From the NCBI GenBank assembly GCA_035290085.1, contig DATDVK010000080.1:1-9244 (forward strand): a DNA stretch of 9,244 nucleotides. Reading direction: 5' to 3'. Within the stretch, counting starts at the first letter, position 1. The number at the start of each line of letters is the position of its first letter. The DNA is from GWB1-54-5 sp035290085. GTDB lineage: Bacteria > Patescibacteriota > Gracilibacteria > Peribacterales > Peribacteraceae. Positions 5,679 through 9,244 of this stretch are shown one piece after another. The notes under the pieces are model-generated. The model did no database searches. It was not told where the DNA came from and was given only the letters and a program-made list of their open reading frames with translations. The translations under genes and the position numbers were made by a program.

Positions 5679-7149
5679 AGCACGCGGAGGCAGAGCCTCC
5701 GCGCTTCACCCTGAGCCCACCTCTGAAGGAATTACTTTCTGATGACGCGGCCGCAGAGCAGCCGCGCTTTGTCGAACGGGTAACAGCCCGCAACTTCCCG
5801 CTCAGAGACCGAATCTTGGTACGTGTGGAGCGGTAGAAACAGAGTTCCTGCCAGTCGCTCTCCACTTTTCTTTCGCGCGCAAACTTCGCCTCAACAATGT
5901 CACCATCGTGCAGGCACACACCGAAAGACCTCTTGCGTCCATTCACCCTGATCTCCTTCAGATTCCCTGTCCGTTTCGGGTACACCCGGTCCACAAAGTC
6001 GAGCGCGGAGACAGGATCCTTAAAGTGGTAGAGATTGTTCTCCGGATCGAACACAGCAATGTGGTCCTCCTGGAAGTACTTGCGCAGCGCCTCCTCAAAT
6101 TGCCTGGGAGAGCGGGCCTCCTCCCGCAGGCTCAGCAAATTGCGGAAGAGGCTCACGCGCGCAGGACGTGCATCCAGAGCATACTGAAGCGTCTTGTACT
6201 CTCCATGCGACACAAGCCCGTGTTCACTCGCGGCATGCATTTCTTCTGTCCGAATTTGGATCTCAATAGGTAGCTCTGTCACCCCCGGCAGAGGATACAC
6301 CACCGTGTGAATGGACTTGTACCCGTTCTCCTTCGGGGCACCGATGTAATCTTTGAGTTTCCCCGGAATGGGGTGCATGCAGGAGTGTACAACTGCAAGC
6401 GCAGCGTAGCAGTCCATAATCTCCGGGACGACGACACGGAGAGCCAGACGATCTGTGAGATCTTCGAACCGCCGTTTCTTCATGACCATCTTGCGGTACG
6501 TGGAGTAGAGACTTTTGATACGGTATTCCAGACTGCAGGAAATCCCTTCATCTTTCAGATTTTTCAAGAGGAACTCCGTGGTGTGTGTCAGACAGGTCTC
6601 ATCGAGCCCTCTCCATTTTTCAAAGCGCGCCCGGAGATTCGCGCAGGCACGGGGACTCACCACGGAAAAACAAGCATCTTCCATCTCATAGCGCCACGCA
6701 TACATGCCAAGACGCCCGGCAATGGCACAGTACATATGGAGCGTCTCCGAAGCGATCTTCTTCCGTAGGGTGGGGAGGAATCTTTGAAGATGGCGCACAT
6801 CGTTCAGGCGATGAGCCATGCGCAGGTGAAGCAGCCTAGGATCCTGCATGAACGCCTGGATGATGATATCAAGATCCTTCGTGCGTTCATCAACGTGCAA
6901 TCGGCGCAGCGCATACATCTGGAGAACAAGCGCCCGCTCATCTTCCGAAAGTGGTGCGGAGCTCAGGAGAGAGGGGCCCTCGGGATGTATGAGGAGATCA
7001 TGCAACATAGCAACAGCAAGCAGTGATGCATCTTCACTGCTCTCACGAAGAGTGTGTGCCACTTCACATCCGTGTTCGGCATAGCTCTCGCCGCTGCGCC
7101 GTGGAATGGAGTGGAGATGTGCGAACGCATACTCACACACAGAGCACAC
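5614..7149 (-). CDS. rel: Rel/RelA-SpoT family (p)ppGpp synthetase, short form
   Basis: Numbering starts at GTG 7149, chosen because GGAG lies 9 nt upstream; the frame is open to TTG 7212 (21 more residues) without a Shine-Dalgarno there. The HD domain (about 5-130) keeps His26 and His50-Asp51, but the HDxxED signature reads HDLLIH and the later DRLHN reads HRLND (His113), so (p)ppGpp hydrolysis is doubtful. The synthetase domain (about 204-324) looks intact: RIKSLYSTYRKM, catalytic Asp233, KLKD (264-267, RxKD-like), NGYKSIHTVV and EIQIRT with Glu296. A TGS domain (363-424) and the ESDW...SRTKIR-type helix (430-449) follow. The protein then lacks the zinc-finger and ACT regions of full Rel (over 700 residues). 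The last 60 residues are a low-complexity basic tail over the hairpin repeats that ends 65 bp inside the transporter gene; part may be untranslated relic. It probably makes (p)ppGpp in response to starvation. Confidence 0.88.
   Translation of the reverse strand: MCSVCEYAFAHLHSIPRRSGESYAEHGCEVAHTLRESSEDASLLAVAMLHDLLIHPEGPSLLSSAPLSEDERALVLQMYALRRLHVDERTKDLDIIIQAFMQDPRLLHLRMAHRLNDVRHLQRFLPTLRKKIASETLHMYCAIAGRLGMYAWRYEMEDACFSVVSPRACANLRARFEKWRGLDETCLTHTTEFLLKNLKDEGISCSLEYRIKSLYSTYRKMVMKKRRFEDLTDRLALRVVVPEIMDCYAALAVVHSCMHPIPGKLKDYIGAPKENGYKSIHTVVYPLPGVTELPIEIQIRTEEMHAASEHGLVSHGEYKTLQYALDARPARVSLFRNLLSLREEARSPRQFEEALRKYFQEDHIAVFDPENNLYHFKDPVSALDFVDRVYPKRTGNLKEIRVNGRKRSFGVCLHDGDIVEAKFARERKVESDWQELCFYRSTRTKIRSLSGKLRAVTRSTKRGCSAAASSESNSFRGGLRVKRGGSASACFTTPSPVSPHRRTRRTGMLRP
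5675..5709. terminator. Strong hairpin at the transporter stop codon
   Basis: An inverted repeat runs from GTGAAGC (5675-5681) to GCTTCAC (5703-5709), with core arms CGCGGAGGC (5683-5691) and GCCTCCGCG (5695-5703) around an AGA loop. One arm has a 2-nt bulge, giving about 15 pairs. It contains the TGA of the transporter. No T tract follows on either strand, so it may terminate or stabilise transcripts rather than act as a classic intrinsic terminator. In the - strand it lies within the tail of the rel frame. Confidence 0.6.
5683..5769. repeat. Pair of similar 24-bp palindromic repeats
   Basis: Copies at 5683-5706 and 5746-5769 share the blocks CGCGG, GCAGAGC and CCGCGCTT in the same spacing, with 20 of 24 bases identical. 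Both fold into hairpins with the same AGA loop. The second has an internal C/A mismatch (arms 5746-5754 and 5758-5766). They are 63 bp apart, exactly 21 codons, and in the rel frame they encode KRGCSAAA and KRGGSASA. They look like a REP-type dispersed palindrome, but only two copies are visible here. Confidence 0.6.
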
Positions 7150-7152
7150 GTG

Positions 7153-7188
7153 CCTCTTCTCCGGAGCCGGGAGGCCCCGGAGAAGAGG
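7153..7188 (-). promoter_or_regulatory. Long hairpin over the rel translation start region
   Basis: Perfect 12-bp arms (7153-7164 and 7177-7188, CCTCTTCTCCGG and its complement) extend inward by four more pairs around a 4-nt loop (7169-7172). The pair at 7165/7176 is A-C on the + strand but a U-G wobble in - strand RNA, so the fold is better in the rel transcript. The 3' arm contains GGAGAAGAGG, the only Shine-Dalgarno-like sequence before GTG 7149, and ends 3 nt before that codon. No U tract follows. It may gate rel translation, or mark the end of the upstream cysteine-rich gene's message. If rel starts at TTG 7212, it lies within coding sequence instead. Confidence 0.6.
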
Positions 7189-7224
7189 TGAAATAGAGGA
7201 TTGCGTACTCAAAGAGGAGGAAGG

Positions 7225-9244
7225 TTACTGACCGACAATAGGCCGGAAGCGGAACTCATCTATCTTCTCCCACCCGCCCCAGTTACACGTCACAGTGATG
7301 GTCGTGTTCTCGCCGCCGGAACAACTCTGCTGTGAGCCGCAGGCCACGTCTCCGCAGGGAGTGCCTCTGCAGACCGGCGGCGTAGTATCCACCGTGATCT
7401 GCGGGACGGAGAGACACTCACAATCCCCGCTCGTCGCACGCTGGACACTGATGTTGGCCCCGGAGACACACGTATAGCCGTTGAGCTCGCCGAGAATGTA
7501 ATTCGTGTAGTCCTTCACAACTTCAAGGCCGAGACCGGCGCATACGTCCTCGCAACTCTGCTTGCACTGGTAGCACTTCACACCACCCTGCTCTCCCACG
7601 ACAGTGCACCCATTGGCGCAACTTCCCGGACATTCATTCTTGTAGGCCCCCGAGGGACAGTTAAAGACGATGCAACTGTAGCAGCTGTTTTCCAGCACAC
7701 ATGTCCCGCCTCTCGGCGCACACTGCGCTTCGCAGACACTCCTGTCACCTGTCGTACCGCTGGGGCACGTTGGCCCCTGATTCACCGCCCTGCAGAAGAT
7801 ACAGTCATCCTCCGTGTAACACTCGGAGCCGCTCGGGCACTCTCCGCAGGAAGAAACAGAATCATCCGGACAGGAAGGCGTCTGGCTTGGGACGCACTCA
7901 TAGCACTTCACACCATCATTGCGTGTGTACGATTTGACGCAGGTGCCATTGCAGCTGCTCTGGCACTGCCCTTCTGTTTTGGTTGGCGCATCACACTGCT
8001 CCGGTTGCGGAGTGGTGAAATCCCGCGGAAGACATTGCACACAACCATCGGAAAGAGGCACACAACTTGCCTGCTCCGACTTGTATGCTTCACACAGCGA
8101 TTCACACAGCTCCCGGGAACCATAGAGCGGCAGTTGACACTGAGCATCCTCCTTCGGCATGCACTTCACGCAATTCTTATCCGCGGTAACGCAGATCTTA
8201 CTCTCACATGCAGACAGGCAGCTCGCGTTGTCTTTGTAGAACCCCTTTTCCGCACACTCATCCTGATACTCCGTCGGAACGCAGAAGAAGCAATGGGCAC
8301 CCTCCACATCTCTTGCCTGGCACTGCCCATGCGTACACTCGCGTTGGCAGACAGTCTGCTCTGTATACGCAAGATCAGGACACGCAGGAACCGCCGGCAT
8401 GCATGCGTAACAGTTCGTTTGTTCATTCAGTGCACATTCCTGACCCCGGGGGCACGCGTTGCGGCAGGCATCCGCAGTGGGATACTGCTCCTGCGGACAC
8501 TGCATACCCTCCCGGACCTTCCTGCAATGCACGATGACAATCCGTTCGTTCCCGACCCGGAGGACAGTCACGCTGCACTGCAGCTTCTCGCCGGGCTGAA
8601 GATCCGCTTGGAGAGCAGGCACCCCCCGGCACACCCCATTCATGAGGGAACCGTCCAGGCACCCTCCGAAATTCTGCATCTGCCCGGGTAACGGAGACTG
8701 AGGAACCGGAACGGGTTCCCCTCCGGGCCCGAAGAGATGGAAATCATCGAGAGAACCGGATCCCGGCCCGAAGAAATCCGGAGGGAACGGACCTGCCGCC
8801 AGGTTATCGTTGCCTTCCACCCCTATGAGATTGCCCAGAGGATCGCCGAAGAGAATATCGTTCCCCGGACCTCCATCCAAACCAAGCCCGAAATCCCCTG
8901 CCCCGAACAGCGTGTCCTCGCCTCCGCCTCCACGGAGCGTAACACCCAACCCATCACAGGTGCCCGGCGCCCCCCTGAGACAATCTCCGAACAGTTGCAG
9001 ATCGGGGACACTGACCGTGTCGTCGCCATCCATGCCGTTGATGTTCAGATCTATGCCCATAGATCCCGGACCCTGCAGGAAAGGACGGAACACTCCCGCA
9101 TCTGCAAGATCCACTGCACCATCCTCATTCGCATCGAATGGCATGCAGGAAGGCTCCTGAGATTTCTGTGCCACACAATCAACGTAATCACCGAATGCCG
9201 GCAGAGGGAGCTCGGCCTCCTCCGGGCAGAAGAGCCCGAATATC
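7225..9244 (-). CDS. Large secreted cysteine-repeat protein with calcium-binding motifs (5' partial)
   Basis: The frame is open to the window edge, with no stop and Cys/acidic residues continuing upstream of the GTG at 9172-9174, so the true start and any signal peptide probably lie outside. Residues are counted from that GTG. Residues 12-66 hold two dockerin/EF-hand-like loops (FDANEDGAVDLADA; INGMDGDDTVSVPDL). Residues 81-128 hold RTX-like GGxGxDxLx repeats (GGGGEDTLF, GGPGNDILF, VEGNDNL), which bind calcium outside the cell. Residues 226-537 are eight six-cysteine units. A further cysteine-rich region (541-630) and a WGGWEKIDEFRFRP terminus follow; the stop is TAA 7225-7227. Such calcium- and disulfide-stabilised architecture is extracellular by nature. 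I know no family with this exact order, and adhesion or a surface layer is only a guess. It lies just upstream of rel on the same strand. Confidence 0.85.
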   Translation of the reverse strand, partial: IFGLFCPEEAELPLPAFGDYVDCVAQKSQEPSCMPFDANEDGAVDLADAGVFRPFLQGPGSMGIDLNINGMDGDDTVSVPDLQLFGDCLRGAPGTCDGLGVTLRGGGGEDTLFGAGDFGLGLDGGPGNDILFGDPLGNLIGVEGNDNLAAGPFPPDFFGPGSGSLDDFHLFGPGGEPVPVPQSPLPGQMQNFGGCLDGSLMNGVCRGVPALQADLQPGEKLQCSVTVLRVGNERIVIVHCRKVREGMQCPQEQYPTADACRNACPRGQECALNEQTNCYACMPAVPACPDLAYTEQTVCQRECTHGQCQARDVEGAHCFFCVPTEYQDECAEKGFYKDNASCLSACESKICVTADKNCVKCMPKEDAQCQLPLYGSRELCESLCEAYKSEQASCVPLSDGCVQCLPRDFTTPQPEQCDAPTKTEGQCQSSCNGTCVKSYTRNDGVKCYECVPSQTPSCPDDSVSSCGECPSGSECYTEDDCIFCRAVNQGPTCPSGTTGDRSVCEAQCAPRGGTCVLENSCYSCIVFNCPSGAYKNECPGSCANGCTVVGEQGGVKCYQCKQSCEDVCAGLGLEVVKDYTNYILGELNGYTCVSGANISVQRATSGDCECLSVPQITVDTTPPVCRGTPCGDVACGSQQSCSGGENTTITVTCNWGGWEKIDEFRFRPIVGQ
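7564..8499 (-). repeat. Eight tandem six-cysteine units
   Basis: Units begin at residues 226, 265, 307, 346, 394, 435, 470 and 506, counted from the GTG at 9174. Each follows C-x(7-11)-C-x(2-3)-C-x(3-9)-C-x(5-11)-C-x2-C, mostly ending in C(Y/V/F)xC(M/V/L)P. That makes 48 cysteines in 312 residues. Units 5 and 8 share GVKCY, encoded by an identical 15-bp stretch at 7901-7915 and 7571-7585, 330 bp apart, hinting at internal duplication or gene conversion. Otherwise the units are well diverged at DNA level. Confidence 0.85.
8791..8934 (-). other. RTX-like glycine/aspartate repeats
   Basis: This encodes residues 81-128 of the cysteine-repeat protein. About three nonapeptide-type repeats are visible (GGGGEDTLF, GGPGNDILF, GVEGNDNL), of the hemolysin-type calcium-binding kind, with Gly-rich spacers. 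The number is small for a full beta-roll. Confidence 0.6.
8977..9141 (-). other. Dockerin/EF-hand-like calcium-binding pair
   Basis: This encodes residues 12-66 of the cysteine-repeat protein. Two DxNxDGxVxxxD-type loops (DANEDGAVDLAD and INGMDGDDTVSVPD), each followed by a short amphipathic helix (VFRPFL, LQLFGDCL), match the duplicated layout of dockerin type I modules. The second loop has an irregular start. Confidence 0.6.

Noticed and set aside
5746..5769. Second palindrome as a classic intrinsic terminator of rel
   Set aside because: It sits inside the open rel frame and no T tract follows on either strand.
7564..8499. Repeated structure considered as a CRISPR or DNA-level satellite
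   Set aside because: The regularity is at protein level (cysteine spacing); nucleotide identity between units is low apart from one 15-bp pair.
8005..8691. A 228-codon + strand frame opposite the cysteine-repeat gene
   Set aside because: The opposite strand carries regularly spaced cysteine units that explain the sequence; this frame has no motif.

Overview
The window is a compact stretch of bacterial chromosome using the standard code (TAG, TGA and TAA all act as stops). It holds seven coding regions, two cut by the window edges. The GC content looks moderate. The mix of housekeeping genes, an S-layer-homology (SLH) surface protein, a second large cysteine-rich secreted protein, short intergenic gaps and weak Shine-Dalgarno signals would fit a member of the Patescibacteria/CPR, for instance the Peregrinibacteria/Peribacteria. 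That placement is a guess from gene style, not from a marker gene.

Layout from left to right. (1) + strand: the 3' end of an ornithine carbamoyltransferase gene (argF), then a 178-bp gap and a full-length serine O-acetyltransferase (cysE/epsC type). (2) - strand, convergent with cysE: a 2.4-kb gene for an exported SLH protein. It carries two copies of an unrecognised eight-cysteine domain on serine-rich stalks and a C-terminal beta-rich domain. (3) - strand, upstream of it: a decayed fragment resembling the end of an SLH domain, then a small membrane-anchored protein that looks like a lone histidine-kinase dimerisation domain without its phospho-acceptor histidine. (4) + strand, divergent from that: a multi-spanning NRAMP-like transporter whose usual metal-binding motifs are absent. 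(5) - strand, convergent with the transporter: a shortened Rel (ppGpp synthetase) with a damaged hydrolase motif. Its reading frame runs through a pair of similar GC-rich hairpins and into the 3' end of the transporter gene. (6) - strand, upstream of rel: the 3' two kilobases of a gene for a large secreted protein with dockerin/EF-hand-like and RTX-like calcium-binding repeats and eight tandem six-cysteine units.

The most unusual material is extracellular: two different disulfide-rich surface proteins with cysteine modules I do not recognise. Several regulatory-looking structures also stand out. These are a 16-bp-stem hairpin covering the apparent ribosome-binding site of rel, two near-identical extended -10 promoters lying only 11-13 nt from start codons, and the twin hairpins at the transporter/rel convergence. 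Apart from arginine and cysteine biosynthesis (argF, cysE) and stringent-response signalling (rel), no single pathway links these genes.
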